Source of the DNA: Zea mays
Taxonomy: Eukaryota > Streptophyta > Magnoliopsida > Poales > Poaceae
Direction: 5' to 3'
DNA: 64,000 nucleotides
Assembly: GCF_902167145.1 (NCBI RefSeq)
Contig: NC_050097.1
Location: forward strand, 228,179,034-228,243,033
Under the pieces are notes generated by a model. The model saw nothing but the letters and a program-made list of their open reading frames with translations. It did no database searches and was not told the DNA's origin. Both the position numbers and the translations under genes were made by a program. Of this stretch, positions 12,142-23,234 are shown one piece after another (the stretch's first letter is position 1; the number at the start of each line of letters is the position of its first letter).

Positions 12142-12640
12142 TGAGCCCGAGTCCGAACCCTGGGGTCAGGCGGAGCGGAGTTCGCCGTCTTCCGGGTCTT
12201 AGCCCGAGTCCGAGCCCTGGGGTCGGGCGGAGCGGAGTTCGCCGTCTTCCGGGTCTTAGCCCGAGTCCGAGCCCTGGGGTCGGGCGGAGCGGAGTTCGCC
12301 GTCTTCCGGGTCTTAGCCCGAGTCCGAGCCCTGGGGTCGGGCGGAGCGGAGTTCGCCGTCTTCCAGGTCTTAGCCCGAGTCCGAGCCCTGGGGTCGGGCG
12401 GAGCGGAGTTCGCCGTCTTCCGGGTCTTAGCCCGAGTCCGAGCCCTGGGGTCGGGCGGAGCGGAGTTCGCCGTCTTCCGGGGCTGAGCCCGAGTCCGAAC
12501 CCTGGGGTCGGGCAGAGCGGAGTTCGCCGTCTTCTGGGTCTTAGCCCGAGTCCGAGCCCTGGGGTCGGGCGGAGCGGAGTTCGTCGTCTTCCGGGTCTTA
12601 GCCCGAGTCCGAGCCCTGGGGTCGGGTGGAGCGGAGTTTC
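12142..12640. repeat. 57-bp tandem array in the 5' LTR
   Basis: Units start at 12142, 12199, 12256, 12313, 12370, 12427, 12484, 12541 and 12598, an exact 57-bp period; the last is partial. Because 57 is 19 codons, both strands show long open frames with a 19-residue period (motif SPSPSPGVG on the plus strand). These frames are a product of the repeat, not genes. A diverged unit precedes the array. Confidence 0.95.
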
Positions 12641-13083
12641 CCGTGGTGCCTTTGGCAAGGCCTGACTGCCTGTCAGACTCACTCTGTCGAGTGGCACTGC
12701 AGTCGGAGTGGCGCAGGCGGCGCTGTCCTTCTGTCAGACTGGTCAGTGGGGCGGCGGAGTGACGGCGGTCACTTCGGCTCTGCCGGGGCGCGCGTCAGGA
12801 TAGAGGTGTCAGGCCACCTTAGCGTTAAATGCTCCTGCAACTTGGTCAGTCGATGCGGCGATTTAGTCAGGGTTGCTTCTAAGCGAAGCCAAGGCCTCGG
12901 GCGAGCCGGAGGTGTGTCCGCCGTTAAAAAGGGGGGCCTCGGGCGAGACGGAAGTCTCTCGAGGTCGGCTGCCCTTGGCCGAGGCTAGGCTCGGGCGAAG
13001 CGTGATCGAGTCACTCGTGTGGACTTGATCCCTGACTCAATCGTACCCATCAGGCCTTTGCAGCTTTATGCTGATGGGGGTTA

Positions 13084-14582
13084 TGAAAGTCGCCTAGAGG
13101 GGGGGTGAATAGGCGGAACCTGAAAATTAAAACTTTATCCCCCAACTAGATCCCTTGATTAGTGGTTAGAACAAGATATACAAATATCGGAGAATAGAAA
13201 CTAAGTTCTTGCTTGAAAGGAGTATTGCTAAATAATGCGGGAGAGATAAATCAATACAACTAATAAGTTATAGAATAACAAAGCAAGAACCCTTAGATGA
13301 GAAGAGCACTAGAACAAGTTCTTTCTTGCAACGTGTTGCTTCACTAAATGGAAATTTAACTTGAAGCAATACCAAATGAAATTAGCAAATAATGGTGCAA
13401 GAAAACTTAGAGCAAGGGAAAGCAAACAAATCACAAGCAATAAACACAATGGACACGGGTGATTTGTTTTACCGAGGTTCGGCCCTCGAAGGCCTAGTCC
13501 CCGTTGAGGAGTCCACTTAAGGACGGGTCTTTTTCAACCCTTTCCCTCTCTCCCCCGATCACACAAGGATCGGTGAGCTCTTCTTCTTCTCAAGGATCAC
13601 TCTCGATCCCACAAGGACCACCACAATCTTTGGTGTCTCTTGCTAGCTTTTACAAGCCTCCAAAACTTTGGAGGAAGTTCAATGGGAGTCAAAACTCCAC
13701 GCGCAAATGAACACAAAGATGAAGCACACACTATCTCTCGATGAATCTCACAAGGCACTAGTGCTAAACTCAAATGAGTAGCTCTCTTTTGCTTGCTCTC
13801 TCTTTTGTGACACTTGTGTTGGTTGTAGTGGTCTAAATCTTGTGTATAGGATGGATCAATGAATATATGTGGTTGGGAGGGCTTGAGTATGTCAACTAGA
13901 TGACTTGGAATGTTGCTTGGGCTCCCACTACATGAAGTGGACGGTTGGAGTGGTATTTATAGCCCTCAACCACCCATATAGCCGTTGGGGCGTATCTGCC
14001 AGAAATTGCACTGGCGGACGGTCCGCGGCTAGGGCCCGGACGGTCCGCGACCCTCCAACGGTCGATTCTGACATCTTAAACGGATACTTCTGACAGATCA
14101 ACGGTTAGATCAACGGCTATCTGCCTCGGTGACACCACGCGGACGGTCCGCCCTTGGTCCCGGACGGTCCGCGCCAGCTATATAATTCCTTTTGATCAAC
14201 TTGTCACCTTCGGGCTGAACCAGGTCTTCACCTGCGGACTGTCCGCGAATTATAGCCGGACGGTCCGCGCGTTGTAGCTGGACGGTCCGCGGTTTAGTCG
14301 GACTGTCCCTGATTTGTAGTTCCTGGTCGAAGTCAACTCGGTGTCGTGGACTGTCCGCCGCAAGGGCCCGGACGGTCCGCGCATAGTCTGTTTTTCCAAA
14401 AAGCTTCTCCTGTCCGGAATAATCTACGGTATTCCGGACAGTCGATTTAGTATATTTGTAGATGAACCTTTGGCACCTGTAGAGCATATAATCTAGAACA
14501 AACTAGTTAGTCCAATTATTTGTGTTGGGCAATTCAACCACCAAAATCATTTAGGAAAAGGTTTGAGCCTATTTCCCTTTCA
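13084..14582 (-). repeat. 3' LTR of the gag-only element (1499 bp)
   Basis: It is nearly identical to 20118-23229 once the CACTA insert is removed. It holds a minus-strand TATA box (CTATAAATACC, 13952-13962) and many copies of the palindromic motif GGACGGTCCGC between about 14010 and 14390. The right end abuts the polypurine tract AAAAAGGGGGAGAT (minus strand). Confidence 0.95.
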
Positions 14583-17500
14583 ATCTCCCCCTTTTTGGTG
14601 ATTGATGCCAACACAAACCAAAGCAAATATATAAGTGTAGAATTGAACTAGTTTGCATAAGGTAAGTGCAAAGGTTACTTGGAATTAGACCAAATTACCT
14701 TTAATGTTTTAGACCATGCTTGCACCAATTGTTTTGTTTTTGCAAACTCTTTTGGAAATTCTTTTCAAAGTGTTTTGCAAAACAGTCAAAGGATAAATGA
14801 ATAAGATTTTGAGAAGCATTTTCAAGATTTGAAATTTTCTCCCCCTGTTTCAAATGCATTTCCTTTGACTAAACAAAACTCCCCCTTAATGAAATTCTCC
14901 TCTTAGTGTTCAAGAGGGTTTTAAGATATTGATTTTGAAAATACTATTTTCACCCCCTTTTGAACACAATAAGATACCAATTTGAAATTTACCAATTGAA
15001 AATTATTAGTTTTCTAAAACTAGGTGGTGGGTGGTACGGTCCTTTTGCTTTGGGCTAATACTTTCTCCCCCTTTGGCATGAATCGCCAAAAACGGATACT
15101 TTGAGTGAAATATAAGCCCTTGAATAACTACTTTCTCTCCTTTGGCAAATAAAACATGAGTGAAGATTATACCAAATACGGAGAGACGGCGGGATACCGG
15201 CAAAGAGTGGATAATACCAATGGAGTTGAGTGGAAGCGATGTCTTTGCCGAATACTCTATTTCCCTTTCAATCTAAGACTTAATACATGAGATGCTCATG
15301 AAAACATATTAGTCTTAGCCTTGGCACACAATGAAGATAAGAAATATGCAAATGTACCAAAGGAAAGAGACATGATTAAAAAGGATATGTCAATTAAGCT
15401 TAAACAATTCTATACAATATAGATTGCTCCCCCTAAATATGTGCATAGAGAGGAAAACAAATTTTTGGTCTAAAATGCCAAGTGCACATAATTAGGTTAA
15501 TGAGACCATGTCTATATCATAAAGAGTGTAAAGTGCATTGTGTCATAGTATAAGTGTGATGTTCATGACATTTTATGCACTTATGAAAGCATGTTATAAA
15601 TATCTCAAGCATTTACCCTTAAGGATTTCAAGGAGACTTAAGGACCATCCACCTTTTGGAACAAAAGGCAGCTTATCCTCGTTACAAGGTTAAGCTTTAA
15701 GCTCCTTGACAATAAAATTACTTCACCTAGTTTAAACAAAGATGTAAAAAATGAATGTTTGAGAAGTTAAACTAGGTATGAAGCAGGTATAACGCAAAGG
15801 ACATGCTTTCTCTTCCTTCTATCTAAGATATGCAAAGAATGCTTATAAGAGGAAGATTTGGGTACATGTTTGAATGAAAGGAAGTAGTTTTACCGTTTCG
15901 TTCCTTCGCATAGAGACACTCTCTTCATTGTGCTTTGTCCTTAGTCTTAGATGCTTAAGACCTATTCTTAATGACAATATATGGAAATATTTTGCACAAG
16001 AGAGAGTTCTACAACTAGTGATCTTTTCAAGTTATTGTTAGCATATATCAAACGGATCACAAGTTGCATAAATGTATCATGAATTCTCTTTTTAACTTAG
16101 TGCATATCAAGATAGATGTCGATTGAAATTACCAATTGAAATCAAATTGAAATTACATGAGACACTAAGAAGCACAAGTGATAATTGAAGTTATTCAATG
16201 ATCAAACAACAAATGCGATCAAAAGAACAACATAGGCATTAGATTTGCAATCAAGCTCAAAAATAGGAGAATCCAATAAATATGCTACTTTAGCAATGAA
16301 AACTACAATCCTTGATAAAGATGACATCACTTTAACAAGATGGATTAATTTGAAGTAGCATACTTTATGAGAAACTTAATCTCATGCAAGAGACTCTATG
16401 AAATTACTAAGATAAAGTGACAGTCTCATTGCAATCAAGATGTAGATAGAGGCTCCCCCTAGAGATATGCATCAAGTATTTGAATGAATGGATGCATTTA
16501 CTTTAAGGACAAATAGAGAGAAGCATTATACATCTTGATCAAGGCTCATTAAATTTGCAATAAACAACTTGAGCCTAGTTTTCTCATTATGAAAGGATTT
16601 AGAATACTCACAACCACACCATTGATTGTTTCGTAGAAGTAGGTGGTGTTGTTCTTGATGTTCTCCTCTTTCATTTGAGAGTCCTCCCTTTGCAGTGGTT
16701 TTTTTTCTTTCAAACTTATTGAAAATACTCAAGAAGGATGTTAGTAACACAAGGGAGTATATAATGAAGGATGATTTCTTTTAGATAGGAAATAACACAG
16801 TTCATCATCCATAAGTCACACAGACATGAAGTAAAATCCTTAACATTAGCGCACTTTTACTTGAAAAGAGGAACATGCACTATTTAACAATTTGATCAAT
16901 CATAGGAATTTAATTCTTCATATTGAACTTTAATAATTATTACATAAAACAATTCAATATGAGAACATTTATTGCAAAGGTATGAATAGATTCTAATGGA
17001 TAAGTGCATTAATGAGAATGAGATTGAATGCACAACTTAGCCAATTTAAATTTAATAAAGAATCTATTTCTTCACAAAGACATAATTTAGAGTAAACAAG
17101 TATTGATGGGAACTATATTAAAGAGATGAGTTCCCATACCTTTGCTTTTTACCTTTCTTCCTTTGGGTGAAGAGCAACCCATGAGGCTTGTGCACTTTCT
17201 TTTGTAGATATTCAAAAGTAAGCTCAAGAGATGCTTTGTTAGTAATACAAGCACTAGTTTCCATGTTTGTAATCATTTTGATAAGGAATGAAAAGCTAGA
17301 TTACTAAAACATGGAAACTTCATAGCATGAACTAGATTATCCATAGATGATGTTATGCTCAATTTTCACTCATAAAACAAGCATAAATAATCCTTTGAGA
17401 TTAGGAATAAATCTAATTCATGATTTGGAAAGTGATAAATGTGAAAGAATCATATCCAATTTTGAGCAAGTAGAAATACATCATAAAACATTGGATTGAT

Positions 17501-18193
17501 TTTTCTTTTCATGTTAGATTACACGCTTCCAAAGAGAAACTTATTCTCTACAAGTGAGACTACTTTGGGTTACTTAAATAAAATCAATAGTCTCACTAAT
17601 CTAGTTATAGAGAGAGTTTTCCTTTTATAAGTGTCCTAAGGATTTGAATTCCTTACATAACACCTTGTTCTTTTAGGAACTTGAAAAATCTCTCTATATC
17701 TAGATACATGGCAATAATAGAATAACTTAGCGAAAAACATGCCATGTGGTACTTCCAACAATTTAAAGCATGTAGATTGTCATAGGATGGAAATGATGAG
17801 TATGCAATCTACCATATGATAGAAAATTCTTCAAAGAATGGTAACATAAATTTAAAGGTATTTGAAGTGCTTCAATTTTTCTATGTGACTACACAAGACG
17901 CATAAGAAATGATATTCTAAAATACTTGCACTTAAAAGATAAGTGTTACTATCCTTTGGCTTTCCTCCATGTTGTAGGCCTTGATTTTTGCACATGATAT
18001 CTCTTCACTTCCTACAACATATAATAACTTCCTCGAGATGATATGAGTCTAAGACATAGCAATTTGAAAAATAACCTTGGGTCAATCATATATATAGATC
18101 ATTGAAGATTGATAGCTTGAGTTGATAACAATTGGATGAACTCTCTCAAGCACCCCAAAGACTTCATATCATCTCCTTCTCCTACAAATCTTG
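14583..18193 (-). other. Noncoding 3' region of the gag-only element
   Basis: AT-rich DNA without long frames separates gag from the 3' LTR, where pol would normally be. C-rich boxes (CTCCCCCTTTTTGG at 14584, TCTCCCCCTGTTTC near 14837, TCTCCCCCTTTGG near 15064) are repeated polypurine-tract-like motifs on the minus strand, a known Sirevirus trait. I see no pol remnant. Confidence 0.75.
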
Positions 18194-20071
18194 TCAAGCA
18201 TATTTTGGTACCCATCGCTTGATGGGTCCATCATGGTTAGTTAACAGAGATCTAGGAACCCAAAAGTCCTTTGTGTTAGCACTAGGTAAAATTTCCTTTC
18301 TAGCACAAGTTGCAATTTTGGGTTGCCTAGTTATATGAGAATTAATTGACAAGCTAGGAGTGGAATTGTTACCAATGGGACAATCCTTGCATTGATGTCC
18401 CTTCTTTCGGCATGTGTAGCATAGGCGTTTTTCAAGTTTTGAAGCTTTCTTCTTTCCTTGCTTGTTGCTTGCTACATGGTTAGTAAAGACTTTCTTTTCT
18501 AACCTTATGCCTTTTTGTTTTAAATGGGGACAAGATCTAAGCAAGTGTCCTTTCTTGGAGCATTTAAAACAAAGTCTATCATCCTTGTTAATAATCAAGC
18601 CATTTTTAATGTAGGGACATGACCTAATCAAGTGCCCCTTTTCAAAGCATTCACTACACCTCTTAATGTGAATTGTGGCTTGATCATTACCTTGGATGTT
18701 ACCTTTTGTGGAGGCGTGGTTGAGGCTTTTGGAGGAGGTGTTGAATTTCTTCTTTTGTTTCTTCCTCTTGGCAATCCTCAAATCCTTGACATTTTCTTCA
18801 AGGGATGTAGTGCATGCCACAGTTATTCCCGTCTCAAGCTTCTTCACCATGAGATCACGGTTATCTTGAGAAGGTTGGGCAATGCATTTCCCTTTTAGTT
18901 GTGTCAAGCTCATCTTTAGCCTCTCATTTTCTTCCTTGAGCTTTTGATATGAATCATCGTTTGTTCCTGCAAATTCTAGCTCAAAGGAAGATTTGCTTGT
19001 CGACGGACAACAAGCATTAGCACATGGTAATATAGTATCAATTTGAATACATGTGCATGAGTGAGGTTGTTGGGATTTTAAATTTTCTATCACAACCTCA
19101 TGAGCAATGTCTAATATGATATGATCATCTCTAAGATTTTCATGAGAGCATAGGAGCATATCATATTTTTCTTGAAAAGCTAGATTTTCAATTTTTAGCT
19201 TTTCTACATGGTCCTTAAGCAAGGTATTCTTATTTACTAATTGAGCTATACAATGTAAAGCGTTATCTTGCTCAATTGAAATAGTTTCATACCTTTGGAC
19301 CAAATCAACATGAGAGCACTTTAGCTCCTCATGTTCTTTAGTCAACTCGTCAAAGCATTGCATCTTCATGGAGAGAATACTTTCTAGCCTTTGACGAGCT
19401 TCGCCTTGCTCTCTCGCTCTTTCTAGAAGTTTGAGCATGACCGCCTTATCTTCTTGGCTTAGGCGAGTGTAGAGTTGCACAAAGCTTCTTTCTTCCTCCT
19501 CATCCTCATTTGTGCTTCCGCTATCATTTGCATTAGCCACGCAACACATGTGGGAATCGAAATGGGAAGACAAACCTTTTGGAGAGGTGGATTCATCGTT
19601 TGGTCTCCATCGATCATTTTCTTCTTCTTCCTTGCAAGGGTTAGTATCACAAATACTAAAGGAAGTAGAGGCACACAATGGACTATCATAATAGGACTCA
19701 TCAAATTTGCTTCTAATTCTAGTCCAAATATCATGCGCATCATGGATTGATTCGTCATAATTTGATATGAAAGCACGATAATCTTCTTTACTAAGAGAAT
19801 TAGTTAAGATGTCAAAAGCTAGATAGTTTAAGCGATAACATCTATGATCCTCCTCGGAATTAATTTTTCCATTGAAATTAGAGGGAAAAATACTCTTGTC
19901 TATAATTTGTTCTAATCGTGGATCTATGGTTCTAAAAGCATTTATCACACTAGAGGACCATGAGTCATAATTAGAACAATCATCAGATAATATTTCAAGA
20001 GTTACCTCCTTTTGAGTTGTGTTCGATGGAGGAGTCTTCTTGTTCTTTTGGGATCTTCTATGAGCCATCAC
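18194..20071 (-). CDS. Intact gag protein with three CCHC zinc knuckles
   Basis: The frame is 625 residues, unbroken, and starts 46 bases after the LTR, just inside the PBS. The N-terminal third resembles the gag of Copia elements (FDILTNSLSKEDYRAF, DAHDIWTRI). The middle (about 200-390) is charged and heptad-like, probably coiled coil. Near 470-560 there are three CX2CX4HX4C knuckles: CSECFEKGHLIRSC, CFKCSKKGHLLRSC and CYTCRKKGHQCKDC. The last residues (WVPKYA) resemble the gag end of the neighbouring Sirevirus (WVPKTQA), so this frame probably stops at the usual gag/pol border. It would assemble particles and bind RNA. Packaging by an autonomous relative is inferred. The start could be the first or second methionine. 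Confidence 0.85.
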   Translation of the reverse strand: MMAHRRSQKNKKTPPSNTTQKEVTLEILSDDCSNYDSWSSSVINAFRTIDPRLEQIIDKSIFPSNFNGKINSEEDHRCYRLNYLAFDILTNSLSKEDYRAFISNYDESIHDAHDIWTRIRSKFDESYYDSPLCASTSFSICDTNPCKEEEENDRWRPNDESTSPKGLSSHFDSHMCCVANANDSGSTNEDEEEERSFVQLYTRLSQEDKAVMLKLLERAREQGEARQRLESILSMKMQCFDELTKEHEELKCSHVDLVQRYETISIEQDNALHCIAQLVNKNTLLKDHVEKLKIENLAFQEKYDMLLCSHENLRDDHIILDIAHEVVIENLKSQQPHSCTCIQIDTILPCANACCPSTSKSSFELEFAGTNDDSYQKLKEENERLKMSLTQLKGKCIAQPSQDNRDLMVKKLETGITVACTTSLEENVKDLRIAKRKKQKKKFNTSSKSLNHASTKGNIQGNDQATIHIKRCSECFEKGHLIRSCPYIKNGLIINKDDRLCFKCSKKGHLLRSCPHLKQKGIRLEKKVFTNHVASNKQGKKKASKLEKRLCYTCRKKGHQCKDCPIGNNSTPSLSINSHITRQPKIATCARKEILPSANTKDFWVPRSLLTNHDGPIKRWVPKYA

Positions 20072-20097
20072 TTCGAGTTGTTAGACTCAAGATGAAG

Positions 20098-20117
20098 TGC
20101 CTAGCTCCGATACCAAT
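20098..20117 (-). promoter_or_regulatory. Primer-binding site of the gag-only element
   Basis: The minus strand reads ATTGGTATCGGAGCTAGG next to the LTR end CTTTCA. TGGTATC matches the start of the initiator-methionine tRNA site used by Copia elements; the Opie-like copy at 23592-23609 has TGGTATCAAAGCC. Confidence 0.8.
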
Positions 20118-23100
20118 TGAAAGTCGCCTAGAGGGGGGGTGAATAGGCGGAACCTGAAAATTAAAACTTTATCCCCCAACTAGATCCCTTGATTAGTGGT
20201 TAGAACAAGATATACAAATATCGGAGAATAGAAACTAAGTTCTTGCTTGAAAGGAGTATTGCTAAATAATGCGGGAGAGATAAATCAATACAACTAATAA
20301 GTTATAGAATAACAAAGCAAGAACCCTTAGATGAGAAGAGCACTAGAACAAGTTCTTTCTTGCAACGTGTTGCTTCACTAAATGGAAATTTAACTTGAAG
20401 CAATACCAAATGAAATTAGCAAATAATGGTGCAAGAAAACTTAGAGCAAGGGAAAGCAAACAAATCACAAGCAATAAACACAATGGACACGGGTGATTTG
20501 TTTTACCGAGGTTCGGCCCTCGAAGGCCTAGTCCCCGTTGAGGAGTCCACTTAAGGACGGGTCTTTTTCAACCCTTTCCCTCTCTCCCCCGATCACACAA
20601 GGATCGGTGAGCTCTTCTTCTTCTCAAGGATCACTCTCGATCCCACAAGGACCACCACAATCTTTGGTGTCTCTTGCTAGCTTTTACAAGCCTCCAAAAC
20701 TTTGGAGGAAGTTCAATGGGAGTCAAAACTCCACGCGCAAATGAACACAAAGATGAAGCACACACTATCTCTCGATGAATCTCACAAGGCACTAGTGCTA
20801 AACTCAAATGAGTAGCTCTCTTTTGCTTGCTCTCTCTTTTGTGACACTTGTGTTGGTTGTAGTGGTCTAAATCTTGTGTATACACTACAGGAAACGCCTA
20901 AATTTTCGTAGGCCGATATATTTTCGTCGGCCGGCCCACGAAAATATAAGGTTATTTTCGTCGGCCTTTGGGACCGACGAAAATAAGGTCTATTTTCGTG
21001 GGTCAGGCTGTATTTTCGTCACCTTGCCGACGAAAATACGAAAGTTATTTTCGTCGGCCTCTAAACCGACGAAAATAATCTGTATTTTCGTCGGTCTCCG
21101 CTCGGCCGACGAATATACGGTGTTTATTTTCGTCGGGCTCCATTCGGCCGACGAAAATAAACTTTGAACGGACCACTATTTTCGTCGGCCCCAATGAGGC
21201 CGACGAAAATAAAGGCCGTTATCTTCCATCCCGGCCTTGTCTCTCGTCTCTCACGCGACCTCACTCTCTCACGAAGCCGCCGCCGCCGCCGCCGCCGCAA
21301 CCGCGCCACGCGCCCGCCCGCCCGCCCGCAGCCGCGCCGCCGCGCGCCCGCAGCCGCGCCGTCGCGCGCCCGCCCGCCCGCGCGCACGCACGCACGCAGC
21401 AGCGCCGCCGCGCGCCCGCAGCGCAGTCGCGCCGTCGCGCGCCCGCCCGCCCGGCCGCCCGCCGCCGCGCCGTCGCGCAACCGCCGCCGCGCGCCCGCCC
21501 GCCCGCCGCCGCCCGCCCGCCGTGCAACCGCCGCCGCGCGCCCGTCCGGCCGCCCGCTGCGCCGCGCGCCCGCCGCCGCGCCGCGTGCCGCACCCTCGCC
21601 GCGCCGAGCCGCCTACCCACGCCGAGCAACCGCACCATCGCCGCGCCGAGCAGCCGCACCCTCACCACGCCGCCTACCCACGCCGAGCAGCCGCACCCTC
21701 GCCGCGCCGCGCGCCCTCGACGATTGCCCTCGCCGCGTTGCGTGCTCTCGCTGCGCGCCCTCGCCGCGCCGCGCCACGCCAAGCCGCCTCCCCACGCCGC
21801 GCCCACTCCGAACAGCCGTCCCACGCCGCGGCCCCCTCCACCTTGCCACGGTAATGGTTTTACTTAATTTATAGTAATTAGTTAGCTAATTTACTGTATA
21901 TAATGTATAGATTTTGACAATGGACTTTTGGACTTATGGATACTCTAAACTTATGTGAATGGACTATTTATGTATATGTGAATGTGTTTTGTGAATTATG
22001 TAATTGTGAATCTGTATATGTGATATTGTGTATATTGCTGTGAATTATTAATAGGTGCAGAAAAATCTGTTTTGGGGGGGAACCATCAATTTTCGTCGGC
22101 CTCAGTGGTGGCCGACGAAAATATGTTCCCAGGCTATTTTCGTCGGCCACCACCTAGGCCGACGAAAATATGTTCCCAGGATATTTTCGTCGGCCACTAC
22201 CAAGGCTGACGAAACTATCCTGGCGTATTTTCGTCGGCCACTCCCGGCCGACGAAAATAAATGGGCGACTCACTATTTTCGTCGGTTTTGCGAAAGCCGA
22301 CGAAAATAGGTTATTTTCGTCGGTACCGACGAAAATAGACGCCTATTTTCGTCGAACTTATTTTCGGCGGCTATTTTCGTCGGCAGGCCGACGAAAATAC
22401 TATATTTTCGTCGGTTTAGGCTTATTTTCGTGGGTTTTTGGCCCACGAAAATTTAGGCGTTTCCTGTAGTGATAGGATGGATCAATAAATATATGTGGTT
22501 GGGAGGGCTTGAGTATGTCAACTAGATGACTTGGAATGTTGCTTGGGCTCCCACTACATGAAGTGGACGGTTGGAGTGGTATTTATAGCCCTCAACCACC
22601 CATATAGCCGTTGGGGCGTATCTGCCAGAAATTGCACTGGCGGACGGTCCGCGGCTAGGGCCCGGACGGTCCGCGACCCTCCAACGGTCGATTCTGACAT
22701 CTTAAACGGATACTTCTGACAGATCAACGGTTAGATCAACGGCTATCTGCCTCGGTGACACCACGCGGACGGTCCGCCCTTGGTCCCGGACGGTCCGCCC
22801 TTGGTCCCGGACGGTCCGCGCCAGCTATATAATTCCTTTTGATCAACTTGTCACCTTCGGGCTGAACCAGGTCTTCACCTGCGGACTGTCCGCGAATTAT
22901 AGCCGGGCGGTCCGCACGTTGTAGCTGGACGGTCCGCGGTTTAGTCGGACTGTCCCTGATTTGTAGTTCCTGGTCGAAGTCAACTCGGTGTCGCGGACTG
23001 TCCGCCGCAAGGGCCCGGACGGTCCGCGCATAGTCTGTTTTTCCAAAAAGCTTCTCCTGTCCGGAATAATCTACGGTATTCCGGACAGTCGATTTAGTAT

Positions 23101-23229
23101 ATTTGTAGATGAACCTTTGGCACCTGTAGAGCATATAATCTAGAACAAACTAGTTAGTCCAATTATTTGTGTTGGGCAATTCAACCACCAAAATCATTTA
23201 GGAAAAGGTTTGAGCCTATTTCCCTTTCA
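20118..23229 (-). repeat. 5' LTR of the gag-only element, split by a CACTA element
   Basis: The length is 3112 bp. Removing the CACTA element (1589 bp) and its 3-bp duplication leaves 1520 bp, 21 bp more than the other LTR. The extra 21 bp is one added CGGACGGTCCGCCCTTGGTC-type unit near 22777-22810. The four substitutions I found all lie right of the CACTA insertion. The minus-strand TATA box is near 22580-22588, 110 bases from the CACTA end on the downstream side. Confidence 0.95.
20883..22471. mobile_element. Non-autonomous CACTA element with GC-rich core
   Basis: The ends are CACTACAGGAAACGCC and GGCGTTTCCTGTAGTG, a perfect 16-bp inverted pair. The 3-bp duplication ATA (20880-20882 and 22472-22474) is typical of CACTA elements, and the other LTR shows the empty site. 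Both ends carry many subterminal copies of ATTTTCGTCGGC or its complement (20905-21215 and 22088-22440), the expected transposase-binding repeats. The core (about 21270-21850) is extremely GC-rich with GCC/CGC runs, followed by AT-rich DNA. No transposase is encoded. The long frames in the core are low-complexity Ala/Arg/Pro products and are not supported as genes. A plus-strand TATAA-less, CT-rich lead-in (CTCTCGTCTCTCACGCGACC) could be captured host 5' sequence, but this is speculation. Confidence 0.95.
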
Positions 23230-23234
23230 GGTTA

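Larger units (their letters stand above)
11279..13083 (-). repeat. 5' LTR of the Gypsy element, main part
   Basis: The LTR begins TGTTGGCG at 11279 on the plus strand, beside the PBS. It continues to 13083, where a Copia-like element is inserted, and resumes at 23235-23285. Joined, the LTR is about 1.86 kb. It contains a 57-bp tandem array (12142-12640) and a minus-strand TATA box (11581-11590). The 495 bp shared with the left LTR differ at about five positions. Confidence 0.9.
13084..23229 (-). mobile_element. Gag-only Copia-like (Sirevirus-type) LTR retrotransposon
   Basis: The element begins TGAAAGTCGCC and ends CCCTTTCA. It is flanked by the perfect 5-bp duplication GGTTA (13079-13083 and 23230-23234). 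The uninterrupted sister LTR at 767-790 shows the empty site. LTRs are 13084-14582 and 20118-23229; the latter holds a CACTA element. The inside has a PBS at the right, one intact gag (18194-20071), then 3.6 kb without coding capacity and a polypurine tract at 14583. There is no protease, integrase or RT. Termini, PBS and zinc-knuckle gag fit Sireviruses of the Opie/Ji type. LTRs differ by about four substitutions and one 21-bp repeat unit, so the insertion is young. It must depend on another element's enzymes. Confidence 0.9.

Noticed and set aside
11844..12697. Two 270-280 codon open frames on opposite strands
   Set aside because: They are made by a 57-bp tandem repeat (19 codons) inside an LTR and show a strict 19-residue period.
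21164..21874. Long open frames on both strands in the CACTA core
   Set aside because: The products are Arg/Ala/Pro low-complexity strings from GCC/CGC-rich DNA, with no domain, present in several frames at once.
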